Source: Oscillospiraceae bacterium
Lineage (GTDB): Bacteria > Bacillota > Clostridia > Oscillospirales > Ruminococcaceae
Assembly: GCA_009776305.1 (NCBI GenBank)
Contig: WRLY01000001.1
Span: 124,001-188,000, forward strand
Length of the DNA stretch: 64,000 nucleotides
Reading direction: 5' to 3'
Shown here piece after piece: positions 35,703-44,510 of this stretch. Within the stretch, counting starts at the first letter, position 1; every line of letters starts with the position of its first letter. The position numbers and the translations under genes are program-made. A model generated the notes under the pieces. It did no database searches, was not told the DNA's origin, and worked only from the letters and a program-made list of their open reading frames with translations.

Positions 35703-37241
35703 ATGAAAAAACTATCCAAAAGCACCAAAATTTTAATATATTCCGTAATAGGATTAGCGGCTTTAATTGCTGTTGTTTTAATTCTTATGCTGACGCATAC
35801 GCCCGAACAGCCCGATTCGGATAACGGTCTTGACGAGCCTCTTGAAGTTGACGACTCGCGCTTAATTTTAAGCAACCTTGCCCCCGAAGACGTGGTAAGT
35901 ATAAGCGTAAAAAATCAGCTTGACGAATATGTTATAGAGCATTTTTATTATAACGGGGAAAGTGTTTTCGATATAACGGAACTGCTCGGCGCACCCAGGG
36001 ACTTCACAAAACTTAATAACGCAGGGCGTTACGCTTCGGGGCTTAGTGCGAGGCAGATTGTCAGTGAAAATGAGACCGACTTTGCGAAATACGGCTTGGC
36101 TGAGGATTCCGAGGGCTTGGCGAGAATGACTGCCGTCTTCACAAACGGCGAAATCCTTGACATTTATATAGGCGATGAAACCCCAACCTCCGAGCCTATG
36201 ACTTATATACGCAAGGCGGGGGGCGATGATGAAGATACGATTTATATCGTTTGGTCTTACTTCGTAAATCAGTTCAAGGAAGACCGCCGCTTTTATGTTT
36301 CTTTAATTTTAACAGACGATTATTTTGAATCGGGCTCGCCGTCTATAGAAAGACTTGAAATAGAGCATAAAGTAACGGGGCATTATGTGATTGAAAAAGT
36401 TCCCGTACTCGGTGATGAAACCGATGCGGTTACTTCGCTTAACCTGTATAGATTAACTGAACCTATGGAGCTTTATTTAGACTTCGGGTTGAGTGAAAGC
36501 GTGGTTTACGGAATGTTCGGACTGATTGCCAAGGAAGTGGCTTGTGTCGGACCTGCCGAAGACATGCCGGGGAATGAAATAACAGGTTTCGATGAGCCTT
36601 ATGTCTTTGTAGAAATGACTGCGGACGGTGAAAAAACAACCCTTACAGTCGGCAACGCAATTTGGGAGCCTTTTTACGACAATGACGGAAATGTAGCGGG
36701 AGAGGTTGTAAAAGGCTACTACGTAGCCTACAGTGAAATCCCCGAAGTCTTGTATATTTTTGAGCCTTATGCTTTTGCGTTGCCGTTCTTGGACATTGAT
36801 ATTGAGCAAATAATGGCAAGAATGTTCCACCTCCCCTATATTTACAGCGTTGAAGAGTTTATCGTAGAAACAAACGAGCATACTTTAAGCTTTACGCTTA
36901 CAGGCAGTTCAAACGCTGAGGAGGAATTTTTCCTTGACGGTGAAAAAATCGACGCCCAAAGCTTTAAAAATCTTTATCAATTCTGCATAGGCGCACGTGC
37001 GGAGTCGCTTTTTGAGGGCGATTCTGTGGAGGGTATGGAATTTTTAGCCCGTTTCACCTACAAATACCGAAACGAGGCGCGTACAGTTGATGTTATTGAA
37101 TTCTACGATTCGGGTGACAGACGGCTGATTATCACAAAAAATGATGTACCCATGTTTGTCGGGCGTTTAATGTTTATAACAAGGCTTGAGCAGAATATCG
37201 AGGCGTTTTTTAGCGATGAGCCGCTAATTATGGCTTGGTAG
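35703..37241 (+). CDS. DUF4340 domain membrane-anchored protein
   Basis: One N-terminal membrane helix (about residues 9-30) is followed by two DUF4340-type extracytoplasmic domains (for example FAKYGLAEDSEGLARMTAVF, then FTNGEILDIYIGDETP). It is the fourth gene of the GldA-F-G set. I choose ATG 35703 because GGAAAGG (35683-35689) abuts the earlier ATG 35691 too closely. The 50 bases before it resemble the leader of the DUF4097 gene at 14.6 kb. Confidence 0.85.
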   Translation: MKKLSKSTKILIYSVIGLAALIAVVLILMLTHTPEQPDSDNGLDEPLEVDDSRLILSNLAPEDVVSISVKNQLDEYVIEHFYYNGESVFDITELLGAPRDFTKLNNAGRYASGLSARQIVSENETDFAKYGLAEDSEGLARMTAVFTNGEILDIYIGDETPTSEPMTYIRKAGGDDEDTIYIVWSYFVNQFKEDRRFYVSLILTDDYFESGSPSIERLEIEHKVTGHYVIEKVPVLGDETDAVTSLNLYRLTEPMELYLDFGLSESVVYGMFGLIAKEVACVGPAEDMPGNEITGFDEPYVFVEMTADGEKTTLTVGNAIWEPFYDNDGNVAGEVVKGYYVAYSEIPEVLYIFEPYAFALPFLDIDIEQIMARMFHLPYIYSVEEFIVETNEHTLSFTLTGSSNAEEEFFLDGEKIDAQSFKNLYQFCIGARAESLFEGDSVEGMEFLARFTYKYRNEARTVDVIEFYDSGDRRLIITKNDVPMFVGRLMFITRLEQNIEAFFSDEPLIMAW

Positions 37242-37292
37242 GCGGTCTGCTTGGTGCATTTAATATATTTATATAAAAAGGAGAGAACTAAA

Positions 37293-37562
37293 ATGGCTTT
37301 TTTCACTTACAAGGGGTATCCTTTAGTCAGAAAGGGCAAACAGATTTATTACGGTAATATGTCGAGCGATTACGTCTGTATGATAACCATCATGCAGACC
37401 CGTATGGTAAAAGACCTTGAGGTTGCCGACAAGGTTAAGGTGGTGCTGATGCAGACTGCGGAAGATATAGATGTCAGCAGAATGATTGTCAAAAACAGCG
37501 ACAGGAACAGCCTTTACGAGGCGTTAGAGGTGGCGTACAGTTGGTTGGATAAGACAAAATAA
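37293..37562 (+). CDS. Small conserved-looking protein of unknown function
   Basis: This 89-residue soluble protein (MAFFTYKGYPLVRKGKQIYY at the start) has an excellent ribosome site (AAGGAGAG) eight bases upstream and a strong terminator directly after the stop. It has no signal peptide or membrane helix. I do not recognise a family. Its position after the DUF4340 gene, with a 51-base gap, suggests co-transcription. Confidence 0.75.
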   Translation: MAFFTYKGYPLVRKGKQIYYGNMSSDYVCMITIMQTRMVKDLEVADKVKVVLMQTAEDIDVSRMIVKNSDRNSLYEALEVAYSWLDKTK

Positions 37563-37563
37563 A

Positions 37564-37597
37564 AAGAAAGCGGAGCTTTTGCTCCGCTTTCTTTTTA
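37564..37597. terminator. Bidirectional intrinsic terminator
   Basis: AAAGCGGAGC-TTTT-GCTCCGCTTT is flanked by an A-tract and CTTTTTATTTT. It lies between the convergent small protein gene and cheV. Confidence 0.92.
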
Positions 37598-38509
37598 TTT
37601 TGAAAGATGTTCGTTTAGCGTTGTGATTAAATCAGTAAGCTGACTTCTCGCGAATTGCCCGTCCACGCCCGCCGAATCGCCCCGTCCGCGTATGTTTTCG
37701 TGAATCAGCGACGAGAACAGGAAAACGGGGATACTTTTCAGCTCTTTGTCTTCCTTTATTAGTTTTGTGAGGGTATGACCGTCCATTTGAGGCATTTCTA
37801 TGTCGCTTATAACAGCGGCGACCTCCTGCTTTATTCGGGCGGAAGAGCCTTTACGGGCTTTGACATAATCCCACGCCTCTAATCCGTTGTAGAAAGAATG
37901 AATATTCTTGAATCCTACGTTCTTAAGTGCGTCAATCAGAACCTTACACAGGAAAGGACTGTCTTCCGCGATTACTATGTGCCTTGAAAAGTCAATAGTG
38001 TTTGGAATCTCTATGCTTTCAATATCATCCGGCTCGAACTCCATACTAAAACTTAAATCACAGATAATCTTCTCAAAGTCAAGAATCATGATAATCTTAT
38101 CTTCAAACTTCGCCATACCGGTAGTAATGCTGTCCTGAGAATCTTTGCTGACCGACGGGGGTTTTTCGATTGTAGACCATGTGAGTTTTTGAATACCGAG
38201 TACGGTTGAAACGTGAAAAGCCACGCTGATTTGCTCAAAGTCGCAAACAACGAAAAGTCCGTTGCCGTATTCTTCTTTATTGATAGGTAAATTCAGCACC
38301 ACATGCAGGTCAATAACCGTAACTAACTTATCGCGATGGGTGAAGACGCCTTCAATGGCGTCGGGAGAGGACGGAACAGGCGTAAGCTCCGTAAACCTTA
38401 TGATTTCGCTGACCTTTGCGATGTTTATACCGAAGAATTCGTCCCCGACTAAAAATTCAAGAAGCTGCAACTCGTTTGTAGTATTATCAAATACAATTTC
38501 TTTATCCAT
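37595..38509 (-). CDS. cheV: Chemotaxis protein CheV (CheW-REC fusion)
   Basis: This 304-residue protein has an N-terminal CheW domain (about 10-155; GINIAKVSEIIRF, VIDLHVVLNL) joined to a C-terminal receiver (about 170-300; VIAEDSPF, ISDIEMPQMDGH with Asp236). It couples chemoreceptors to CheA and adapts by phosphorylation. It is alone here, with its own promoter, and implies that the organism carries a chemotaxis system elsewhere. Confidence 0.94.
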   Translation of the reverse strand: MDKEIVFDNTTNELQLLEFLVGDEFFGINIAKVSEIIRFTELTPVPSSPDAIEGVFTHRDKLVTVIDLHVVLNLPINKEEYGNGLFVVCDFEQISVAFHVSTVLGIQKLTWSTIEKPPSVSKDSQDSITTGMAKFEDKIIMILDFEKIICDLSFSMEFEPDDIESIEIPNTIDFSRHIVIAEDSPFLCKVLIDALKNVGFKNIHSFYNGLEAWDYVKARKGSSARIKQEVAAVISDIEMPQMDGHTLTKLIKEDKELKSIPVFLFSSLIHENIRGRGDSAGVDGQFARSQLTDLITTLNEHLSK

Positions 38510-38555
38510 ACTTTCCTGCCCTGAGTCCTTTCCGATTTATTTCATATCATGTATA

Positions 38556-38584
38556 ATTATACAACAAACTTTTAATAAAATCAA
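38556..38584 (-). promoter_or_regulatory. Promoter of cheV
   Basis: On the minus strand TTGATT (38584-38579) and TATAAT (38561-38556) are separated by 17 bases, about 46 bases upstream of the cheV start. Confidence 0.75.
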
Positions 38585-38657
38585 GCTATTTTATTAAAAA
38601 TAACAAATAAAAAACAAAAAATTAACAAATAATTAAGCACGACAGGTGAATAGCCTA

Positions 38658-38686
38658 TTGCAAGGGCGACTGTTTTATGGTAAAAT
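38658..38686 (+). promoter_or_regulatory. Promoter of the aminotransferase gene
   Basis: TTGCAA (38658-38663) and TAAAAT (38681-38686) have a 17-base spacer, giving a leader of about 80 bases. Confidence 0.75.
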
Positions 38687-38701
38687 ATAGTCATATTGTC
38701 G

Positions 38702-38734
38702 TTTAAATTAAAAAACACAGGTTTTTAATTTAAA
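38702..38734 (+). promoter_or_regulatory. AT-only hairpin in the aminotransferase leader
   Basis: A perfect 13-bp stem (TTTAAATTAAAAA / TTTTTAATTTAAA) with a 7-base loop (ACACAGG) lies in the 5' leader, ending beside an AAAGGA sequence. It may stabilise the transcript or influence translation. Confidence 0.5.
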
Positions 38735-38772
38735 GGATTATGTCTGTTATTTTAAAATTTAAGGAGCTTATG

Positions 38773-39966
38773 ATGAACGTATATTCCGACAGGATAAAAA
38801 ATCTCAAGCCTTCCGCTATAAGAGAAATCTTTAAATTCACCGCCGACCCCACCGTGATTGCCTTTTCGGCGGGGAATCCGTCGCCCGAAGTATTTCCGGT
38901 GGAAAAAATAGCCCGAATTACTGCCGATATTTTTCATGAGAACCCTATTTTTGCCCTGCAATATTCCGTAACCGAGGGTTGCCCCAAGCTTCGCGAGCTA
39001 CTTAAAAAAGATTTGGAAGAAAAAGGCGTATTTGTTCCAAGCAACGACGACCTTATTGTAACCGCGGGGGCACAGCAGGTTATGGAGCTTTCAACTAAAG
39101 TAATTTGTAACGAGGGCGAAACCATAATCTGCGAGAACCCCTCTTTTATCGGCTCTCTGAACAGTTTCCGCTCTTATAACGCAAAGCTTGTCGGCATTGA
39201 CATGGACGACGAGGGTATGTTGCCCGAAAAGTTAGAAGCTGCCCTCAAATCCAATCCCCGCACGGCGTTCATTTATATCATACCGAACTTTCACAACCCC
39301 ACGGGCAAAACCACTTCCTTGCAACGCAGGAAAGATATTCTTGCCCTTGCCTATAAGTATAACGTGATTATTTTAGAGGACAACCCTTACGGCGATATAA
39401 GATTTGCAGGGGCGGACGTACCCTCAATTAAATCAATGGACAAAAAAGGGCATGTTATATACGCGGGGACTTTTTCAAAGACCATTGCACCGGGACTTAG
39501 GGTGGGCTATATGTGCGCTCCCGAGGGAATAGTGCAAAAAAGCATAGCGGCAATGCAATGTTCTACCGTGCATACTAATATATTGGCGCAGATGATTGCC
39601 TACAGATTTGTCACAGAAACGAATATGGAGGAATATCTTGACGGTTTGAGACAAACCTATAAGCGCAAGCGCGATTTAATGTTAAACAGCTTAAAATTCA
39701 GTTTTCCCGTAGAGGTTAAGTTCACAGAGCCGGAAGGCGGGCTGTTTATTTGGGGGACTTTGCCTATAGGGTACGGCGGGGAAGACGTGAGCGAATTTGT
39801 CCGCAAGGCGCTCCAAAACAAGGTCGCGGTAGTACCCGGCAACGCCTTTTCCATAGACGAGAGCGAGAAAAGTCTTTCATTCAGAATGACCTACGCTACC
39901 CCGACCGATGAGCAAATCGAAAAAGGCGTGGAGTTGTTGGCAAGTGCTTTTAAAGGTTGCGGATAA
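38773..39966 (+). CDS. PLP-dependent aminotransferase, class I/II
   Basis: This fold-type I aminotransferase of about 397 residues resembles 2-aminoadipate/aromatic/multi-substrate enzymes. The PLP lysine is predicted at Lys236 in GTFSKTIAPGLRVGY; NPTGKTTS and EDNPYGDIRF (PLP-ring Asp/Tyr region) are intact. The start ATG 38773 follows AAGGAG (38761-38766); ATG 38740 would add 11 non-conserved residues. Amino-acid specificity cannot be decided. There is no MocR-type DNA-binding domain. Confidence 0.92.
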   Translation: MNVYSDRIKNLKPSAIREIFKFTADPTVIAFSAGNPSPEVFPVEKIARITADIFHENPIFALQYSVTEGCPKLRELLKKDLEEKGVFVPSNDDLIVTAGAQQVMELSTKVICNEGETIICENPSFIGSLNSFRSYNAKLVGIDMDDEGMLPEKLEAALKSNPRTAFIYIIPNFHNPTGKTTSLQRRKDILALAYKYNVIILEDNPYGDIRFAGADVPSIKSMDKKGHVIYAGTFSKTIAPGLRVGYMCAPEGIVQKSIAAMQCSTVHTNILAQMIAYRFVTETNMEEYLDGLRQTYKRKRDLMLNSLKFSFPVEVKFTEPEGGLFIWGTLPIGYGGEDVSEFVRKALQNKVAVVPGNAFSIDESEKSLSFRMTYATPTDEQIEKGVELLASAFKGCG

Positions 39967-40144
39967 TTTATCTGGCTTGTCGCTTGCATATGAAAATTTC
40001 ATAAAAATGCCACGCTCCGCTAAGGTTGCGTATGTGAGAAGATATTTGTCATTTAAGAAAGAAGATACTCGGCAAAAAGATTTTGAAAAAATAGTTGACA
40101 TGCTTAATCAAAATCTGAAACCTACCATAAACAGCAAGGGGTAA
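39953..40144 (+). pseudogene. Fragment resembling the C-terminal YdeI/OmdA domain
   Basis: In a frame different from the aminotransferase, this stretch reads YENFIKMPRSAKVAY, KKEDTRQKDFEKIVDML and a short end, which matches the helical C-terminal domain of YdeI/OmpD-associated proteins (OmdA, PF13376). No ribosome site or N-terminal domain is present and the open frame begins inside the aminotransferase gene. It is most likely the tail of a gene whose front was lost, though translation as a small standalone domain is possible. Confidence 0.45.
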
Positions 40145-40203
40145 AATATTACAAAATAAGCGTTTTCTGCAAAATAACAAATTCGACAGGAGGTAATTTT
40201 TTA

Positions 40204-42021
40204 ATGTCCGTCAAAAAAACGTTCCTAAGCGGCATACAGCCGACCAATATACCCCATATAGGCAATTACTTCGGGGCAATCAAAAACTGGGTCGATTCGC
40301 AAAACAGCGACGAGCTTGAATCGTTTTATTTTCTTGCCGATTTGCATGCCATAACCGTAAGGCAAAACCCAAAGGAATTTGAAAAACAGGTGTTAGACTG
40401 CTACGCCTTATTTTTGGCGATGGGCTTAGAGCCCTTGAAATCCACCCTGTTCGTGCAAAGCCACGTGCCCGAACATTCCGAATTATCGTGGATTTTAGGT
40501 TGTTACGCCCAGTTTGGCGAGCTTTCGAGAATGACCCAGTTCAAAGAAAAATCCGAAAAGCAAAAAGAGGGCGAGGCGAATATCGGGCTTTTCAGTTACC
40601 CTGTACTTCAGGCGGCTGATATTTTGATTTATCAAGCCGATTGCGTACCCGTGGGAAAAGACCAAAAACAGCATCTTGAATTAGCGCGGAATATCGCAGG
40701 AAGATTTAACCACGCTTACGGCGAAACCTTTAAAATGCCCGAGCCTTATATTACGGGCAACACCGCAAAAATCATGTCCCTTTCAGAGCCGCTCAAAAAA
40801 ATGTCGAAATCGGACGAGAACCCTAACGCCACGGTGCTTTTGCTTGACAGCAAGGATACGGTTATCAAAAAGTTCAAGCGTGCGGTAACGGACAGCGAGG
40901 CTAAAGTCGAATACCGCGAGGGCGACCAATCCAAGGCGGGTATAAATAATCTTATGTCAGTTTACGGGGCGGTTACGGGTAAAAGCTTTGAGGAAATTCA
41001 AAAAGAATTCGATGGGAAGGGTTACGGCGATTTTAAAACTGCAGTCGGCGAAAGCGTAGCGGCTGTGCTTATTCCTATACAGCAAGAATATGAGAAAATT
41101 AAAAACGACGGTGCATGGCTTGAATTATGTATGAAAAAAGCCGCCGAAAAAGCTTCGGAAGCGGCGGGTAAGACGTTGTTTCAAGTCAGGGAGAAAGTAG
41201 GGTTTTTACAATTTAAAACTGTCCGAGCGGACAAACCCACGAAAATCAAGCCGCTCAAGCCAAATCAGCGCCGTGAAATCATAGAAAGGGTAAAAGAAAA
41301 CTTAAACCAAAACGCTAACGTTTACGCGCTGTGGTTAGAGGGCGGGGACGCGCTTAACCGCGCCGATGATTTCTCGGATTTGGACTTTTGGCTTGACGTA
41401 AAGGACGGCTACGAGCATGTGATTTTAGACAAGTGTGAAAAGTTGATTGCGGAATTCGGGGAGCTTGATTATATTTCTGAAGAACAGCCTTATCCAAAAA
41501 TTTTCAAAAAGACCCTGCATATAAAAGATACCTCTGAATTCTTTTTAATTGATTTTTATGTGCAAAGCCACAGCAGGGGAAGCGTCAGCAGTACTTTCTA
41601 CGCCGACGACATAGCCGAATTCCCGTTAGTGCTTTTCGACAAATCCAATGTGGTAAGCATTTTACCGCCTGAGCAAATGTCCAAAGCCCAAATTAAACCT
41701 GTTTTTGAAAGGTGTGTGTCAAAATATAACCGCCGCCCCACGCTCATGAAACATATAAAGCACGAAAGATTTATGGAGGCTCTCAACTCTTTCGAGGAAT
41801 ATGTGAGATTCCCCATTATTTGTATGCTCAGGTTAGTTTATACACCGCGCCATTATGAATACGGGTATATGCTGTTGTCCGAGCATCTGCCGAAAAAAAT
41901 CATTGACGATTTAAACTCGCTGTACAAGGTCACATGCGTGGAAGACATAGAAAGATTGCTTGAAACAGCGGACGAAATCTATTGTGACGTTTATAACGCG
42001 CTGAAAGATTCGTTGTCATAG
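40204..42021 (+). CDS. trpS: Tryptophanyl-tRNA synthetase fused to a nucleotidyltransferase-like domain
   Basis: Residues 1 to about 335 form a complete class Ic tryptophanyl-tRNA synthetase with the HIGH-type motif PHIGN (17-21) and KMSKS at 199-203. Residues about 350-605 form an added domain of the DNA polymerase-beta nucleotidyltransferase superfamily: EGGDALNRADDFSDLDFW with Gly380-Gly381 and Asp392/Asp394, and a third acidic residue Asp450 in LIDFYVQS. These acidic positions match the metal-binding triad of aminoglycoside adenylyltransferase-like enzymes. Ordinary TrpRS is about 330 residues. GACAGGAGG precedes the ATG. The added activity is unknown; there is no stop or frameshift at the junction. 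Confidence 0.92.
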   Translation: MSVKKTFLSGIQPTNIPHIGNYFGAIKNWVDSQNSDELESFYFLADLHAITVRQNPKEFEKQVLDCYALFLAMGLEPLKSTLFVQSHVPEHSELSWILGCYAQFGELSRMTQFKEKSEKQKEGEANIGLFSYPVLQAADILIYQADCVPVGKDQKQHLELARNIAGRFNHAYGETFKMPEPYITGNTAKIMSLSEPLKKMSKSDENPNATVLLLDSKDTVIKKFKRAVTDSEAKVEYREGDQSKAGINNLMSVYGAVTGKSFEEIQKEFDGKGYGDFKTAVGESVAAVLIPIQQEYEKIKNDGAWLELCMKKAAEKASEAAGKTLFQVREKVGFLQFKTVRADKPTKIKPLKPNQRREIIERVKENLNQNANVYALWLEGGDALNRADDFSDLDFWLDVKDGYEHVILDKCEKLIAEFGELDYISEEQPYPKIFKKTLHIKDTSEFFLIDFYVQSHSRGSVSSTFYADDIAEFPLVLFDKSNVVSILPPEQMSKAQIKPVFERCVSKYNRRPTLMKHIKHERFMEALNSFEEYVRFPIICMLRLVYTPRHYEYGYMLLSEHLPKKIIDDLNSLYKVTCVEDIERLLETADEIYCDVYNALKDSLS

Positions 42022-42024
42022 AAT

Positions 42025-42065
42025 TTTTAGAACCTGTATTGAGGAATTTAATACAGGTTCTAAAA
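42025..42065. terminator. Bidirectional terminator between trpS and the DUF4363 gene
   Basis: A perfect 16-bp stem (TTTTAGAACCTGTATT / AATACAGGTTCTAAAA) with a 9-base loop sits between the convergent genes and covers the stop codon of the minus-strand gene. Confidence 0.85.
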
Positions 42066-42455
42066 TATATTATAAACATTTATTTTCTGCTTTTCAGTAT
42101 ACTGACGTAGCAAAGCGGTAGCCACCGCACATTCGGTTAAAAGCTCATGGCTTTTTTCGTTTGTTCCTTTATTTTCGTATGCAATTGATTTTATACGCGC
42201 AAGGGTTGACGTTATTTCAGCTACGTTGTCGCGGTCAACGATGAGAAATCTGCGCCGTCTGAAATCTGTCCAGGTTTCAAAAGCTTTCCCCGCAGTGTCG
42301 GAAGCCGCCTCAAAATCGCCGTAAGAGAAGTTGTGAGCTACCAGCTCCACCTTATTCAAAAGATTTGTCGTCGTTCCGACAATGTAAAAATAACTACCCG
42401 CCGCGACAGCGCAAAGCGCAACTATTAAAATAAGGCATAATATTGCACGTTTCAT
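42060..42455 (-). CDS. DUF4363 family protein
   Basis: This 131-residue protein has an N-terminal membrane anchor (about 3-25) and a helical extracytoplasmic domain (WTDFRRRRFLIVDRDNVAEI). The DUF4363 family is typically encoded beside DUF421 proteins in Clostridia, as here (25 bases downstream of it). Function is unknown. Confidence 0.85.
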   Translation of the reverse strand: MKRAILCLILIVALCAVAAGSYFYIVGTTTNLLNKVELVAHNFSYGDFEAASDTAGKAFETWTDFRRRRFLIVDRDNVAEITSTLARIKSIAYENKGTNEKSHELLTECAVATALLRQYTEKQKINVYNIF

Positions 42456-42480
42456 GATTTTGCTCCTTTTCGGCTTTTCC

Positions 42481-43116
42481 CTAAATATTTTTCTCTATAA
42501 GATAATAGTTCCCGTTTTGGTCGGCGGTAAGCAGAAAAACCCGCGAAAGTGGGACATTTTTTTCAAAAAGAATTTTTCTCAGCCATTTTTCGTCCAACCC
42601 CGCCTCTTTTAAAGCGTTGTAATCGGTTACGCCGTCGCTGACGGCTAAAACAGGCGGGTTTAAATTATTTTCAGGCTTCTTCTCAAAAAAGTTTATTTTC
42701 CCCGTGGTTTCTGCAATGGCGTACTGAACACTTGAAATATCGAAAATCCCCGAGTCGCGCATAGCCTCCATTAAGTCCTGAATAGTGTAGCGTAGGTTCT
42801 TCATTTCATATTGGTCTATTTCTCCGTTTTTTATGAGAATACGCGGGTTACCTGTAACCATACGGCGGATTTTATCGGATTTTAACGAAATGACGGTGAC
42901 GAACACGTCAAGACAGACTATTACCAAAATCGGAATCACCCCCGACAACATAGGTATGTCGGGGTCTTCAAGCGCCAGCGTGGCTACGTTTGAAATCAAT
43001 ATTGTGGTAACAAGCTCAGACGGCTGTAGCTCGCCTAACTGTTTTTTCCCCATGAGCCTTACGGCGAAAATGACGAGAGCGTGTAATAAAACAGTACGAA
43101 TCAAAATGACAGGCAT
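42481..43116 (-). CDS. DUF421 (YetF-like) membrane protein
   Basis: This 211-residue protein has three N-terminal membrane helices with the DUF421 hallmark MGKKQLGELQPSELVTTILI and a C-terminal cytoplasmic domain (LRYTIQDLMEAMRDSGI). Bacillus relatives occur with spore-germination or stress proteins, but the biochemical role is not known. It is the upstream gene of the DUF421-DUF4363 pair. Confidence 0.92.
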   Translation of the reverse strand: MPVILIRTVLLHALVIFAVRLMGKKQLGELQPSELVTTILISNVATLALEDPDIPMLSGVIPILVIVCLDVFVTVISLKSDKIRRMVTGNPRILIKNGEIDQYEMKNLRYTIQDLMEAMRDSGIFDISSVQYAIAETTGKINFFEKKPENNLNPPVLAVSDGVTDYNALKEAGLDEKWLRKILFEKNVPLSRVFLLTADQNGNYYLIEKNI

Positions 43117-43220
43117 GGGGGTAGTTTGCCCTATTTTTCCGGCAATATTCGGGAATATTGAAAAGAAGAAAAAGCGAGCGGTGAAAACCGCCCGTAATTT
43201 TATGTTAATAATCGAAAGAA

Positions 43221-43436
43221 TTACTTTTTCAATACGCGAAAAACAAAAGCTGCAATGTATAGCAATCCCATTATAATTAAATAAATCTTATATATCATGA
43301 ATACTTGTTCCAACGGCATACGCCATGATAATTGCGGGTTATTTACTGCAATTAAAACAAACACCACCCCTATTATCGTCATTAGCAAAGCTATAAACAA
43401 CGAAATCTTAGATTTAGTAATATTAATTTTTTTCAT
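43221..43436 (-). CDS. Small two-helix membrane protein
   Basis: This protein of about 71 residues has a basic N terminus and two hydrophobic helices (about 12-32 and 45-66). The start ATG 43436 is supported by GGAGGAGAAC on the minus strand; an upstream alternative at 43460 overlaps that site. It is the last gene of the AT-rich secretory region. No family is recognised. Its size and topology would suit a membrane immunity or signalling peptide, but nothing proves this. Confidence 0.65.
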   Translation of the reverse strand: MKKINITKSKISLFIALLMTIIGVVFVLIAVNNPQLSWRMPLEQVFMIYKIYLIIMGLLYIAAFVFRVLKK

Positions 43437-43466
43437 GTGTTCTCCTCCGATTAGACGCACAAAGGA

Positions 43467-43512
43467 GAAATTCTGAAGAAATTGAATTAATTCAACATTT
43501 CATCAGAACTTC
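43467..43512 (-). terminator. Imperfect 46-base palindrome after the YiiX-like gene
   Basis: Arms GAAATTCTGAAGAAAT and ATTTCATCAGAACTTC surround the centre GAATTAATTC. On the minus strand it is followed by TCTCCTTTG. It lies between the YiiX-like gene and the small membrane protein and probably acts as a weak terminator. Confidence 0.5.
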
Positions 43513-43556
43513 TTATTGTGTATTGTTTAGATAGTAACTATTAAGTTTTTAGTGTA

Positions 43557-44510
43557 TTATTTAAATGACACCGTGATAACAAGGCTACTGTTCCTGATTT
43601 CGCGAGGCGTTACACCCGGCTCGTTAATACCGCCTAATCCCGGACCCTCTAAATCATATCCTTGGTTTTTATAAGCCGCCCAAACCATTTCAGAACAATA
43701 CCAACTGGTTTCGTTTGTTGATGTGTTTTTTGCAAGGTCAAGACTGTATTTTTTTCCTAATTGATCTACACAAAAACTTACTGCGTTATCTTTTTGTGCA
43801 GTAGTTGCGCTACTTACGCGTACAACGGTGACATCTTTATCGTCTACCCTTGTATCGTCTAACAAACTACGAACAACACCGATGTCAATTGCCTCCATTA
43901 ATCGAATATAGCTTATACCCCGTGCGGAATTAGTATATTTCCCCTCAACGATTGCGATATGTCCGGTAATTCCGAAACCACCATTAGCCTCAAAAATAAT
44001 ATCGCCTTTTTTTACATTGTCAAGAATTTTGTATTTGCTGTATTTTGGCGTAACATTACTTGGCAAGGACGTGCCTATGTTATAGTAATACGCATCACTA
44101 CCGCTACTACTGCTGCTGTATGGCGCAATTATGCTTTCCGGATTATCCATTGCCACCAACAAGGAATCATAAACACCAACGTAAGACTGCACGTCCGGAT
44201 ATTGACCTACTATATACTGGTCAATAAAAACATCGCGCTCCAATCCTAATGATATACCGATTTGTGAAGCATGCTCCATAACTTGTATGTAACCGGCGTC
44301 TAAAGCTATAAGCTCTTCATCAGAAAGATTTGCCGCGTTAAACTGAATTTCTGTTTCCGCATTAAATTGAGTGCCGGACTCCGTGCTAAATTGAATATCC
44401 GTCTCGTCGGATTCTACTAATACATCTTCCGCACTCGCTGTAGCTGTCGCCAACGCGACCGTCATAACTCCGGCAATCACCATTGCCAATAATTTTTTAA
44501 ATTTTTGCAT
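43557..44510 (-). CDS. Secreted YiiX-like permuted papain-fold (NlpC/P60 superfamily) peptidase
   Basis: The precursor is 317 residues: a signal peptide (MQKFKKLLAMVIAGVM...ASA, about 1-28), an acidic repeated stretch with the theme TEIQFN / TDIQFS (about 35-58), and a C-terminal YiiX/YaeF-type domain. GDIIFEANGGF and GHIAIVEG contain the predicted His184; YCSEMVWAAYK contains the predicted Cys272. The His-before-Cys order is that of permuted NlpC/P60 enzymes, which cleave amide bonds in cell-wall peptides or lipids. It shares its leader and signal peptide with two unrelated secreted proteins in this region. Confidence 0.8.
   Translation of the reverse strand: MQKFKKLLAMVIAGVMTVALATATASAEDVLVESDETDIQFSTESGTQFNAETEIQFNAANLSDEELIALDAGYIQVMEHASQIGISLGLERDVFIDQYIVGQYPDVQSYVGVYDSLLVAMDNPESIIAPYSSSSSGSDAYYYNIGTSLPSNVTPKYSKYKILDNVKKGDIIFEANGGFGITGHIAIVEGKYTNSARGISYIRLMEAIDIGVVRSLLDDTRVDDKDVTVVRVSSATTAQKDNAVSFCVDQLGKKYSLDLAKNTSTNETSWYCSEMVWAAYKNQGYDLEGPGLGGINEPGVTPREIRNSSLVITVSFK

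Noticed and set aside
38740-38772. Aminotransferase start at ATG 38740
   Set aside because: The added residues are not typical of the family, and AAGGAG at 38761-38766 clearly serves ATG 38773.
40145-40203. T-box leader before trpS (and before gltX)
   Set aside because: The gaps are too short, and no T-box sequence or antiterminator is present.
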